The notes beneath the pieces were generated by a model. The model was given only the letters and a program-made list of their open reading frames with translations, had not been told where the DNA came from and searched no databases. Shown here piece by piece: positions 10,101 through 16,242 of a DNA stretch of 27,916 nucleotides. The stretch comes from a virus. Each line of letters opens with the position of its first letter. Position 1 is the stretch's first letter. The DNA is taken from positions 1 to 27,916 of IMG/VR virus record IMGVR_UViG_3300030102_002867; one strand, written 5' to 3'. The translations under genes and the position numbers were made by a program.

Positions 10101-12757
10101 GTAATAAGGTTAGAATAGTTCAAGAAGAATTATTTGAACCTATGATGGAAAAGATAAGAAAACTAAATATATCTGATGCAAAAATAGCCGAACTAAAAGC
10201 TATAAAAGGCCCAGTAGATCTAGGCTTCTTTGCATTTGCAGATGAAAAATATGCAAGCCAAAAGTTAGCGATTATGGATACTGTTCTTTACGCGCAGCAC
10301 GCTCTAGAACGTAATGACTACATACGAAAAAAAACAAATGGTCAAAATAATGCAGGCTCAGGCATGACTGATAGAGAGGCTACAGAGATAAATAATTGGG
10401 TAAAAAGTTTATCACTTGCAGAGAGAGGTCAGATAGAAAATGTTGTAGCGGATGTAAGAAACATAAATGAAAATACTATTGATGCCAGAATAGAGGCTGG
10501 TCTTCTTCCAAAAGATACAAAGACAAGAGACAGAAGTGATCCTGATGCCATTATTATCTATGATAATTATGTTCCTTTACAAGGTGATTTAGATATAGAA
10601 CAAGAGAAGTTGTTGTATGACGAGGGCTATGGGCGTAAGCGTAGAATAAGCAACTACTTTGGTATAGCAGGCAAGCTAGACAAAACAGCAAAAGGTAGAA
10701 AATACGATAACTATGCCCAAAATATAATTGCTTCATTAATGGCGCAAAATAATAACACTATTGCAAAAGGTGAAAGAAATAAAGTTGGCTTATCCTTCTT
10801 TAATCTAATCCGAGGCCAAGAAGAACAAGCTGACGGATCTGTCGCTACAAACGCTACCTTAGCTACAGAGATGAATAAGATAGGAGAAGATATAACAGGT
10901 CAATCTCTACAAGAAAGAAGAGGTAAAGATATTACCGCAGAAGATGAATTAGTTTTAAGAGAAGATGGTCAAGAGAGAATAATACATATAAAAGACAGAA
11001 GAATAGCCAACGCTTTAAATGGATCTATGAATCCACATCAAAGTAATAAACTTATTAGATTTATGGGTAAACTTAACAGATATCTATCTGCTATCAACAC
11101 TACATATAACCCATCGTTTGTTATACCAAACTTCTTTAGAGACTTAGAAACAGCGGGTGTGAATGTTCAACAATATGATGAAAAAGGGTTAACAAAAGAA
11201 GTTACAAAGGGTGCTTTTCCTGCTGTATTTGGAATAGTAAAAGAACTAAGAAATAAAGGCAGTAATGATCCTTGGGCTATAGAATATAGAAAATTTGAAG
11301 AGGCAGGCGGTAAAAATGCTACTAACCAAATGAGTGATCTTCAAGATCAAATAGAAAATGTAAAAGGATTATTAGATGATATAAGCGAAAATACTTTAAA
11401 AAGTAAGTTTGGTTTGCAAAAAAGACAGTTTGTAGGAAAAAATATTAATAGTGCGTTAACTTTATTAGACGATGTGAATACAGCGGTAGAAAATGGTGTT
11501 CGTGTAGCAACGTTTAAAGCGCTGCGTGAAAGAGGAATGACCGCAACACAAGCCGCTCAAGCCGCTAGGAACGTCACCGTAAACTTTGCGAAGGGTGGTG
11601 AAAATAAAGTTGCCATGAATAGTTTATATTTATTTTATAATGCATCACTACAAGGGTCTATGGCACTTATAAATGCGGCTATTAGATCTCCTAAGGTAAG
11701 AAAGCTATGGGGCGGTATGGTTGTGTATGGTATATTCCAAGACCAGATCAACTCATTATTTTCTGGAGATGAAGATGGCGATGGAATTAAAGACTATGAT
11801 GAACTACCAAGATATATACTTGAACATAACTTAATCTTTCCAACACTTGGGTTAGCTGATGACAAGTTTATATCTATACCTCTTGGCTATGGACTAAATA
11901 TGGCAGTTAACTTTGGAAGAGCTTTAAGTAGAACACAGCGTGGCGAGTACACGGCTGGAGAGGCTACTCGCACCATAGTAGGAACTGCTATAGAAAGTTT
12001 AAGCCCGATAGGTGCTTTTGATCACTATCTTACATTTGCCGCTCCTACAGTAGCTGATCCATTTATCAGTTTAGCTATTAACGAAGACTATAAGGGAGAT
12101 CCTATATATAAAGAAAGCCCAACATTTTCTTCTGTGCCAAAGCCAAACAGTCAGCAATATTGGTCTAATACTGGCAGAATACCAAAGTTCATAGCAGATC
12201 AGTTGAACACTCTCACACTAGGAGATGAAGTTGAAAGCGGATATTTGGATTTTTCTCCTGATGTAATAGAATATTGGATTGACTATCTTACTGGTGGTGC
12301 GGGAAGATTTGTTCAAAGAACTGCTGAAATGCCACTTAATATTATGGATGCTCTGAATGGTGACCTTGAGGTAAGCCTATGGAGTACAGTTCCTTTTGCT
12401 AGAAAGGTTATTGCTTCTCCCTCCGAGAGGCAGGACACTGGTAATTACTTAGATAATAGACAAGACCTATTTACAATATTAGCTAGAGTTGATTTAGCCA
12501 AGAGATCAGGGGATCGTGAGGCAGTTATCGCTATGTACGACAAATATAAAAAAGAACTTAGTATTGCGGGAAGATTGAAGGCGATAGACAATGCAAGAAA
12601 CAGAATCATCAGGCAGATTAGAGAAATAGAAAAGAATCCTCGAATACCTGAAGAGACCAAAAGAAATCTTATACGTCTACGCAGAGACAAGATAAAAGAC
12701 TTACAACAAACGGGCTTGATATTAATGAGATCCGTGGGCTTCAAAAAGGCGGGATAA
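4103..12757 (+). CDS. Giant polyvalent internal virion protein (2884 aa)
   Basis: This is probably stored in the capsid and ejected with the DNA, as T7 gp16 and other polyvalent phage proteins are. Recognisable parts, in order: glycine-zipper hydrophobic segments at about 143-178 and 284-307; a winged-helix-like stretch at about 485-530; a zincin-like HELIH at 713-717 with Glu-rich helix candidates for the third ligand near 777-785; a conserved module at about 945-1110 (GVWVPTIHG, then HSYFYDR and QVGPLVMAKNP) known to me from phage polyvalent proteins; a candidate BECR-type nuclease domain at about 1715-1905 with GGFGLAHI (H1764); a segment near 2336 (NPSFVIPNFFRDLETAG) resembling LPD38; and an EF-hand-like loop at 2556-2567. 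The start overlaps the previous stop by one base. The individual functions are inferred. The frame is intact throughout. Confidence 0.85.
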   Translation: MGSYSTISPVTGKLYDFEIQGDTPNEEELDKISNYIANDGVTPQETTVAEANDDDATFSAGIGRGVDLIQQSYGSALEGIGKVTGLQGLQDYGAQVAEDNEKELEASAGSARQLADINDVGSFIDYMQVNLGQQLPNLAPSLAGGYAGAKGGATIGSFLGPAGTVIGGTIGGIVGATAANLPFFYGMNREAQKEEIEKGNKVELSEGAAALTAIPQAALDAIADRLLIRGFLSPLVTGGGLFTRGVKGAAKGIILEAPTEIGQQVLERAQAGKELFNEEALDEYLEVGVAAGLLGGTIRGTGEIIGGKRAANKTDELAQDAVLEEEQARQRGKNFQDISGLKAQTILDENEKQVKDAPVEQVEPFTSVFGKELTQSAVDNKVARETADPLQAARETTLPFKPIKLSSLPKDEALRIAQIRQRTGSQAPSADVTIAELETSISPEAAQRERIKQKPLLSQGKALFERQINNLDTPQDISAFATDTAGIIEELIATNKLNQKNLTQSLDINNQEANEVIKYLEDAGHVKREKGRLKKGNDDIKSLSTKADATKARANDLLKDQQNIEKDRVNIPDADQQLDRIAQEYAQLQENAFQIEKLGKKVGKDTKKLKASNITPDFVAKRTSDKAEKAQFTDEYKLKLTSVLNNLKKQLVDLGLKDIELRDQSIIENDASIEGYFTTSPAGKRVIGLAMDLYDPNLTDAQLTDKLAGVMNHELIHALKDMNFFTEQEYTTLVNAANKRKFVIEINGVDTTRKYTYMERAARIYQKKDDGTDYTKEEVAEEAIAEMYRHYVQGRLPVVAKPKGIFDKITRFIKAIFTSHIDSGFMNADDIFANINKTNVEQRIKDRANIPSGARSNQKYSTAGIVAGYIRPKLGNIERIKQSFKDVTARIDVLEKAAKRLQNDEIDYKTYDKLVNDVKPIVPYETVPKPATVQEMTNALDENKVAKINKISTIPNGTPVQLRLDIPAYTRKGVWVPTIHGTNETDALGLGRRNQSIAHESVAIVNNADLFMKEAFQKVGLRIASGAQKGPYATISGELEQTTPDAAFAEAQAALNDPTFIQVGFDPTRHSYFYDRMTTQPVISADRIIQVGPLVMAKNPVFEGKEIFKYSKTGSSIERARRTFDKDGDALIDSTIVDEYDDKGDIKPQPEYQTNPDQATPAIKEKVLKIDALRNHQKKRKNKTFDIHSENLEERENNRENVAIMLAAEAERALQKDNNAIGWYGRTLDKTKKLVTKLLYPNINQPSHKLAFDFALSVTSNGIGVVQNFGYASQQYESWLKSSDVDSERRFPINGWGKRVQAMEKAFAFYNAMKDNGVSTEEFVEFMNHKTTPALLRKNSYILETQQTVDSKEAANEPVNGSYIIGPKIGQGFYQNLIGNFDNLTMDIWFTRTINRLTGFPFEPPKLPATLQRQVERVDLALSGRKRDGRAANAPIIDNPLTDLDIELIQNTEEATGIDVVTEANMLQFSKEYAKEYQRWRGRTERQFEKETGRKAKELQLPEKTELQLATESFVNAREDVEQEDPRNVQDRQAFRQIVNRAREILKEDTGTDISNADFQALIWYAEKQLFEAQGVKKSQGDDNDYLDGAIFLLQSKGIENDQITEALPEADRNRVYSRTSPYGRDGQFRERVTGELQVESDTDTEIEGLGESETIYEFIDPELRAKAEEDGLDIKYSMLGSMFAKDSSLSFVDRPIRGTETKFGDVLGNIAAAKRRREARNSPSIKLFGLVEDITGKLNHVVVQEGTHTDLGNGKYGGFGLAHIRGKRFNKDGRPILTHSQEILRNHDFRSDLEAIEQMLRAYKTQKNNFAKAFYDEARDNMGIRVEPDGGIGNNDLRIEWTKSRTKNGSENKLVMSLKYDNTTLKKGGLFGKPVQTLPLYTVRTIFSTPQQSEIRKRSQISSTPVNVTSPNSAQIAKDIQAKRQKIRYDNLSGIIAKGLGFTMPQDEAKLKAQRFLTYFQDAMLPVGALMDKLRSEGLTITDAMDTYMQEERYQGIAGNKVRIVQEELFEPMMEKIRKLNISDAKIAELKAIKGPVDLGFFAFADEKYASQKLAIMDTVLYAQHALERNDYIRKKTNGQNNAGSGMTDREATEINNWVKSLSLAERGQIENVVADVRNINENTIDARIEAGLLPKDTKTRDRSDPDAIIIYDNYVPLQGDLDIEQEKLLYDEGYGRKRRISNYFGIAGKLDKTAKGRKYDNYAQNIIASLMAQNNNTIAKGERNKVGLSFFNLIRGQEEQADGSVATNATLATEMNKIGEDITGQSLQERRGKDITAEDELVLREDGQERIIHIKDRRIANALNGSMNPHQSNKLIRFMGKLNRYLSAINTTYNPSFVIPNFFRDLETAGVNVQQYDEKGLTKEVTKGAFPAVFGIVKELRNKGSNDPWAIEYRKFEEAGGKNATNQMSDLQDQIENVKGLLDDISENTLKSKFGLQKRQFVGKNINSALTLLDDVNTAVENGVRVATFKALRERGMTATQAAQAARNVTVNFAKGGENKVAMNSLYLFYNASLQGSMALINAAIRSPKVRKLWGGMVVYGIFQDQINSLFSGDEDGDGIKDYDELPRYILEHNLIFPTLGLADDKFISIPLGYGLNMAVNFGRALSRTQRGEYTAGEATRTIVGTAIESLSPIGAFDHYLTFAAPTVADPFISLAINEDYKGDPIYKESPTFSSVPKPNSQQYWSNTGRIPKFIADQLNTLTLGDEVESGYLDFSPDVIEYWIDYLTGGAGRFVQRTAEMPLNIMDALNGDLEVSLWSTVPFARKVIASPSERQDTGNYLDNRQDLFTILARVDLAKRSGDREAVIAMYDKYKKELSIAGRLKAIDNARNRIIRQIREIEKNPRIPEETKRNLIRLRRDKIKDLQQTGLILMRSVGFKKAG
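6011..6026. repeat. Dispersed inverted repeat, copy 2 (in the giant gene)
   Basis: AAGTTAAAATTAACTT has perfect 7-base arms and an AA centre. It lies inside the giant gene at about residues 637-642. It is identical in sequence to the copies at 13603, 16891 and 19388, although it is coding here. Confidence 0.85.
11768..11803 (+). other. EF-hand-like calcium loop within the giant protein
   Basis: Residues 2556-2567 read DEDGDGIKDYDE. This fits the 12-residue EF-hand or dockerin loop, with Asp at positions 1, 3, 5 and 9, Gly at 6 and Glu at 12. It follows a hydrophobic stretch (MVVYGIFQDQINSLF) and precedes another (YILEHNLIFPTLG). It is a single copy, so calcium binding is plausible but unproven. 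Confidence 0.6.
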
Positions 12758-12773
12758 AAGTTAATTTTAACTT
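12758..12773. repeat. Dispersed inverted repeat, copy 3 (abuts a stop codon)
   Basis: AAGTTAATTTTAACTT is the reverse complement of copy 2. It begins at the first base after the TAA of the giant gene, in the convergent gap between blocks 1 and 2. A further half-site (AAGTTA) follows at 12784. Confidence 0.9.
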
Positions 12774-12863
12774 TTGTGCAGAAGTTAGATATAGAGTGAA
12801 TGTTGTAGCGAATCCCGGGACTAAAATCAAAGAACATCCTAAAAGTTATCATATCAGCAGATC

Positions 12864-12930
12864 TTTTTTACCGCAGCGAGCTGATAAGTATGTTAGTTGG
12901 CGATGTGGGCATTTTTTATTCGGCAGCGAG
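12864..12930. repeat. Two-copy direct repeat in the convergent gap
   Basis: TTTTTTA followed after 2 or 4 bases by GCAGCGAG occurs twice: 12864-12880 and 12912-12930. Each copy is part of a weak local inverted repeat: TATCAGC/GCTGATA at 12852-12886, and GGCAG/CCGCC with one wobble at 12922-12936. The gap 12774-12956 has no convincing gene and no clean intrinsic terminator. This may be a weak bidirectional transcription end. Confidence 0.4.
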
Positions 12931-12956
12931 TCCGCCATATTACTATCATACTATCA

Positions 12957-13178
12957 TTATTTGATTTTTTTTATTAATTCCTTGAGATACCATTGTGCTT
13001 TTTCAAGATCCTCTATCTGATTCTTGTTGTTCTTATGCTCGTATCTCCAAAGGTATTTCATAACGTTACCTTGTAAGTAGTATTTATAACCATCGCCTAG
13101 TGCTGACTGTATTGCGTCTATACACTCTACCTTACCTTTTCTGTAGTGCTTTGGTCTATTAACATTGTCTTGTTTCAT
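12957..13178 (-). CDS. DUF3310 family small phage protein
   Basis: This 73-residue protein matches the DUF3310 pattern: NVNRPKHY at the start, then VECIDAIQSALG, GNVMKYLWRYEHK and DLEKAQWYLKEL. The family is common in phages and has been linked to T7 gp1.7, a nucleotide kinase, but no nucleotide-binding loop is visible in this short form, so the function is open. AGGAGAT is correctly spaced before the ATG at 13178. The gene overlaps the end of the upstream nuclease gene by 20 bases and is the last gene of the leftward recombination block. Confidence 0.85.
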   Translation of the reverse strand: MKQDNVNRPKHYRKGKVECIDAIQSALGDGYKYYLQGNVMKYLWRYEHKNNKNQIEDLEKAQWYLKELIKKIK

Positions 13179-13602
13179 CTGTATCTCCTATTCTTTTAAA
13201 ATACTTCAAGTCGAAGTGACACATTGGCTCTTGATCTTGCCAATCGTTGCGGTCTGATCTGCCACCTTGCTTGATGGTGAAGGGGCAAAAAACATCCAAA
13301 TACACAATTACATCTAGGTACGACACCAAAATAATTGAAGTAGTATTTGTTTGGTCTGCAAGCCTCCTAGCTTCTAAGACCTTTGCTAGTGATATTATGT
13401 ATGTGGGGAATGTTCCAAAGTTATGAGTTCGGCATTTTACTTCCGCCCAGCCCACCAGATCATCATTGCGGTATATTGAATAATCTAACTTGTATGACAT
13501 TGGAAGTTTGTAATAGACCACACCCCAACACTTTGAGATGTGATCTAATACTTTTTTTTCTGATTTTCTATCTTGAGAATTTTCGTATAAATCCCTAGCC
13601 AT
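13159..13602 (-). CDS. Small PD-(D/E)XK nuclease
   Basis: This 147-residue protein carries a PD-(D/E)XK-type signature: E15 in the first helix, D40 (KLDYSIYR) and E54-V-K56 (GWAEVKCR), followed by alternating strands (IILVSYLDVIVYLDV). Similar stand-alone nucleases are frequent in marine phages, and the size resembles T7 endonuclease I. Likely roles are branched-DNA cleavage or DNA degradation. The start at 13602 has no Shine-Dalgarno sequence because the dispersed inverted repeat (13603-13618) directly abuts the ATG. The upstream gene stops inside that repeat, 10 bases away, so translation may depend on reinitiation. Confidence 0.75.
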   Translation of the reverse strand: MARDLYENSQDRKSEKKVLDHISKCWGVVYYKLPMSYKLDYSIYRNDDLVGWAEVKCRTHNFGTFPTYIISLAKVLEARRLADQTNTTSIILVSYLDVIVYLDVFCPFTIKQGGRSDRNDWQDQEPMCHFDLKYFKRIGDTDETRQC

Positions 13603-13618
13603 AAGTTAAAATTAACTT
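13603..13618. repeat. Dispersed inverted repeat, copy 4 (abuts a start codon)
   Basis: AAGTTAAAATTAACTT lies between two - strand genes. It contains the TAA stop of the HTH gene (13614-13612) and ends one base before the nuclease ATG. It therefore occupies the place where a ribosome binding site would be expected. Confidence 0.9.
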
Positions 13619-13845
13619 CTAGGGCTATTCTCTAACCAAGCGACAATATCTTCTTTCTTGTAAAGTTTCTTTGGTCTATTTCTTTCAGACCTGACTATCT
13701 CGAAACCTTTTGGAAAGTTAGAGTTCTCATCCTTGATTATGTTATATAAAGTCATGCGACTTATAGAAAGATAGTTGGCAACACCATCTAAGGTTAAATA
13801 ATCCGATTGTGTATCAGCATTATTCTCCGACTTTTTCTTGGTCAT
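13612..13845 (-). CDS. AlpA/excisionase-type helix-turn-helix protein
   Basis: This 77-residue protein consists of a short basic and polar lead (1-15) and a MerR-like HTH of the AlpA/excisionase group: DYLTLDGVANYLSISRMTLY (16-35) is the HTH. The wing and the end are GFEIVRSERNRPKKLYKKED then IVAWLEN. Such proteins act as DNA-bending excision factors or transcription regulators. I chose the ATG at 13845 because AAAGGA lies six bases upstream; an upstream in-frame ATG at 13878 lies inside the previous gene. No integrase is visible, so a regulatory role is at least as likely as excision. It is the only clear small DNA-binding regulator in the window and a candidate reader of the dispersed inverted repeats. 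Confidence 0.8.
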   Translation of the reverse strand: MTKKKSENNADTQSDYLTLDGVANYLSISRMTLYNIIKDENSNFPKGFEIVRSERNRPKKLYKKEDIVAWLENSPRS

Positions 13846-14050
13846 TCTCTTTCCTTTCGTCAGGTGTTCCGTCTTCATTCAACTTTACCATGACAACCAT
13901 ATACCTAGAACCAACCCAATCTTTATGTAAGTCCTGAGGAACGTCATTAGGATGTATGGTTAATTTTATGTTTGTTCCGTTTTTATCTTGCATCATAGAT
14001 GTTTTGACTGCCTCGAAACTAATGTTAGGCACTTTATTTTCTTCTTCCAT
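13820..14050 (-). CDS. Small conserved phage protein in the recombination block
   Basis: This 76-residue protein has an ordered centre (ISFEAVKTSMMQDKNGTNIK, then LTIHPNDVPQDLHKDWVGSR and YMVVMVKL) and a charged tail. I recognise the pattern from phage genes beside recombination functions but know of no assigned activity. It starts at ATG 14050 behind AAAGGAGAG, and its end overlaps the HTH gene start by 26 bases. Its place between SSB-like and HTH genes suggests a role in DNA metabolism. That is inference. Confidence 0.65.
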   Translation of the reverse strand: MEEENKVPNISFEAVKTSMMQDKNGTNIKLTIHPNDVPQDLHKDWVGSRYMVVMVKLNEDGTPDERKENDQEKVGE

Positions 14051-14061
14051 TTATCTCTCCT

Positions 14062-14388
14062 TTAGAATGGTATTGGATCATCAAAGCTATCGTCATCCTT
14101 TGGCTCTTCTTTTTTAGTTTCTTTAACCTCTGTGATTCCGTCTTTTCTATCTTTTTCTACGTTGGCAATTATCCTGAGATAAGGCTTTTGTGTGGTTCTG
14201 CCTACCTTTTTCCAACCAACTAGATTTACTTTTGGAATTGCAATACCCTCATTCTTTTGTGCAATAAGGTCATTAACAACATCCATCTCAAATTCTAAAG
14301 ATCCTGAGTAGTCAGGGCTTTTCTCAGTCCTCTTAGATTTAGCGGTAAACAATGCTCCCGTTGCGGGAAATTTATTATCATCTTCCAT
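14062..14388 (-). CDS. SSB-like protein with acidic C-terminal tip
   Basis: The N-terminal 80 residues form a short beta-rich region compatible with an OB fold (TGALFTAKSKRTEK, then IPKVNLVGWKKVGRTTQKPY and LRIIANV). A charged linker leads to a C-terminus DDDSFDDPIPF, which closely resembles the DDDIPF tip by which bacterial SSBs recruit partners. It would coat single-stranded DNA during replication and recombination. At 108 aa it is shorter than typical SSBs (about 150-180 aa). It lies directly after the probable annealing protein, overlapping it by 11 bases, with GGAG before its ATG. The fold assignment is inferred from the tip and the context. Confidence 0.65.
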   Translation of the reverse strand: MEDDNKFPATGALFTAKSKRTEKSPDYSGSLEFEMDVVNDLIAQKNEGIAIPKVNLVGWKKVGRTTQKPYLRIIANVEKDRKDGITEVKETKKEEPKDDDSFDDPIPF

Positions 14389-15082
14389 TTTCTTCTCCTT
14401 TGTTATTTTCTATTTCCAATGATCTTGCTTTGAAAGCCTCTTCAACTTCCTCGAAGTCTTTTTCAGATACTGCTTTCAGTATTTCTCTAGGTTCTTTGTT
14501 GCTCTTCCAAAAATTTACAATATCTTGTCTATTGTTTTGGATAGGTAGGAAAGTTATAAAACATTCTTTTATAAATTCTGCACCCTTAACCCATTCCTCT
14601 TTGCCATCTAGATGAACAAACTTAGCTTTAGGCAGATCGTCTTTATTTTCAGTTTCAATAGTGCCACCCTTTATTTCTTTAGGTCTTTCTTCTTTAAAAC
14701 TGTCAGCCTCATCCTCTGCATATACATCCCCGTGCAAACCAACAAGTTTTAGTATTACTCTATCCTTGGCTCTTTTTTCTGCCATAGCATATGGATAACT
14801 ATTTTTATTGTTAGATGGGGATGCCTCGCCTATAGACCATTCAGACTTATCGCCCATATGACCCATGACCATAAGACTAACGATACGTTTACTGCTATCG
14901 CTTTCTAATATCTGAGGGGCATCAAACTTTATATTTCTTTTTACTGCCACTTTTTCCAATGCTTTATGCAAAAGCACATAAGTTCCGTGACAGTTCCAAC
15001 CCGCCTCTTGATGAGTCATGCCGATTTCTTTCAAGGTTTCGACAACCTTATCAGGTATATTGCTCCTCATAGTTTCATCCAT
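14378..15082 (-). CDS. Probable single-strand DNA annealing protein
   Basis: This 234-residue protein has a conserved core: HGTYVLLHKALEKVAVKRNI, a VSLMVMGH-type strand, then NSYPYAMAEKRAKDRVILKL-VGLHGDVYAEDEADSF. The AMAEKRAKDRVILKL helix resembles the AETRA-type helix of Rad52/Erf/Sak phage annealing proteins. A variable charged C-terminal half follows, which may bind partners such as the SSB-like protein encoded next. It should anneal complementary strands after resection by the nearby exonuclease. It overlaps the basic protein gene upstream by 16 bases and the SSB-like gene by 11. An alternative start is the ATG four codons downstream. The family call is moderate because it rests on one motif plus context. 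Confidence 0.6.
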   Translation of the reverse strand: MDETMRSNIPDKVVETLKEIGMTHQEAGWNCHGTYVLLHKALEKVAVKRNIKFDAPQILESDSSKRIVSLMVMGHMGDKSEWSIGEASPSNNKNSYPYAMAEKRAKDRVILKLVGLHGDVYAEDEADSFKEERPKEIKGGTIETENKDDLPKAKFVHLDGKEEWVKGAEFIKECFITFLPIQNNRQDIVNFWKSNKEPREILKAVSEKDFEEVEEAFKARSLEIENNKGEENGR

Positions 15083-15291
15083 AATCTAATTTTATCTCGG
15101 ATGTTGGCATACCAACGTAACAAAAAGAACGTCTTGATAGGTTTGCCTTTTCCTGTAGCCTGTACAATATGCTCGGCTATCAAAGATGCATCCTTAGGTC
15201 TAGTGCTTGTTATCTTTGGCTTTAGTTTAACAACACCGCTTTTCTTTACTTTTCTTACAACCTTTTTAGGTTTTGGTTTTTGTTCTTTCAT
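15067..15291 (-). CDS. Small basic protein, function unknown
   Basis: The product has 74 residues. The first 30 are strongly basic and Pro-rich (KPKPKKVVRKVKKSG), then comes a possible helical domain (DASLIAEHIVQATGKGKPIK) and a Trp/Arg-rich end (TFFLLRWYANIRDKIRLW). It may bind nucleic acid. I chose the ATG at 15291 because GAGGGAG precedes it; a longer frame to 15348 would run into the exonuclease gene. It overlaps the exonuclease stop by four bases and lies between exonuclease and annealing genes, so a recombination accessory role is likely but unproven. Confidence 0.6.
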   Translation of the reverse strand: MKEQKPKPKKVVRKVKKSGVVKLKPKITSTRPKDASLIAEHIVQATGKGKPIKTFFLLRWYANIRDKIRLWMKL

Positions 15292-16190
15292 TGCTCCCTC
15301 TCTTTCTTTTGTTTGCAAAAATCGGCAACCGAACAATAGTTGCCACATCGTGTGTACTCGCCACTACGAAACTCTATCTCTAAATCTGTTTTCTTGGTGT
15401 AGGCTTGGTCAGTTTCATTATGCCAATCGATGTAATTGTTTGCTTCTTCTTCACTATCTAAAACTCTTATGGCTCTTTTCTGACCCTTTTTCTTTACTGC
15501 CCAAGTGTCATTCTTTTTCCACATATCTTCATCACTACAAAGCCCAACGTCTTCATTTAAATCAAAGCTAATCTGAGCCTCTTGATGCATTCTAATTCTT
15601 TCTTTGATGTATTCTTCTGTTTTGTTTTTATCCCACAAAGGTATATCAACAAAAACTATTGGTGCTTTTGGATAATCTTCTTTTTTCTCGGCATCCCGTC
15701 TATTCCAATCCCTGAGGATTGCACATATTTTTAAACTGCCCACATTCTCTTTTGATGCTAGATATGCATAGCAGTTTAATTGATTTTCCCACTCAGGCTT
15801 TCCGTATATCACAGACCAAACTGAAGTAACTTTGTAATCAATTATGTTTACAGTCCTAGAGCCATCATCGTTGGAAATAAATTCTTGCCTATCTATTGCA
15901 CCTGATAAAACCCAACCATCTACTTCTTTGTAGAGCCTTTCTTCAGTTATAATATCATCGGATTGTTTTGAATTTTCTAATACTGAATGAACCGCAGTTC
16001 CGAATAATGCCCAAACCATATCGACTGCATCGACCTCTATTTGATCGTCATACTTGTCTTTCATCAATCTTATCTTGGGGCTATCTATCAAAGATGTAAC
16101 TGATATATCAGCTTTACCTTTACTGTATTTATCATTTATGGCAAAGTCCACAAAGGGCTGTGGCATCCCAAAGTTATTAGTGATTTTCAT
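15288..16190 (-). CDS. Cas4/RecB-like PD-(D/E)XK exonuclease
   Basis: This 300-residue nuclease is probably the recombination exonuclease that resects DNA ends. Family motifs in order: GTAVHSVLE with H68 and E72, SGAIDRQE with D100, IIDYK with D118 and K120, and Q137 in NQLNCYAYL. Four cysteines, C218, C282, C286 and C292 (the last three in RCGNYCSVADFC), resemble the Fe-S cluster set of Cas4 and AddB, although here the first Cys follows the nuclease core and the second spacing is CxxxC. I chose the ATG at 16190 because AAGGAG is at the proper distance; an upstream extension to 16232 has no ribosome site. It is the first gene of the leftward block, with a promoter in the 45-base divergent gap. 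Confidence 0.85.
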   Translation of the reverse strand: MKITNNFGMPQPFVDFAINDKYSKGKADISVTSLIDSPKIRLMKDKYDDQIEVDAVDMVWALFGTAVHSVLENSKQSDDIITEERLYKEVDGWVLSGAIDRQEFISNDDGSRTVNIIDYKVTSVWSVIYGKPEWENQLNCYAYLASKENVGSLKICAILRDWNRRDAEKKEDYPKAPIVFVDIPLWDKNKTEEYIKERIRMHQEAQISFDLNEDVGLCSDEDMWKKNDTWAVKKKGQKRAIRVLDSEEEANNYIDWHNETDQAYTKKTDLEIEFRSGEYTRCGNYCSVADFCKQKKEREQ

Positions 16191-16213
16191 GTTAAACTCC
16201 TTACGCACTTTTA

Positions 16214-16242
16214 TAAATAATAGGAACACCAACTTATGTCAA
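16214..16242 (-). promoter_or_regulatory. Leftward promoter of the recombination block
   Basis: On the - strand, TTGACA (16242-16237), a 17-base spacer and TATTTA (16219-16214) precede the exonuclease gene. The perfect -35 box overlaps the start codon of the divergent RusA gene (ATGTCAA). The predicted site at 20101-20129 has the same layout. Confidence 0.5.

Noticed and set aside
5131-10736. Many - strand open frames of 60-100 codons inside the giant gene.
   Set aside because: They lie opposite a single intact coding frame, lack ribosome sites and have shadow-type composition.
12808-12823. GCGAATCCCGGGACTA resembles the T-arm and 3' end of a tRNA or a tRNA-derived att core.
   Set aside because: No acceptor, D or anticodon arms can be folded around it, the GGTTC start is missing, and no integrase is visible.
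12796-13020. A 74-codon + strand open frame in the convergent gap.
   Set aside because: It has no ribosome site, an odd composition, and overlaps the well-supported DUF3310 gene on the other strand.
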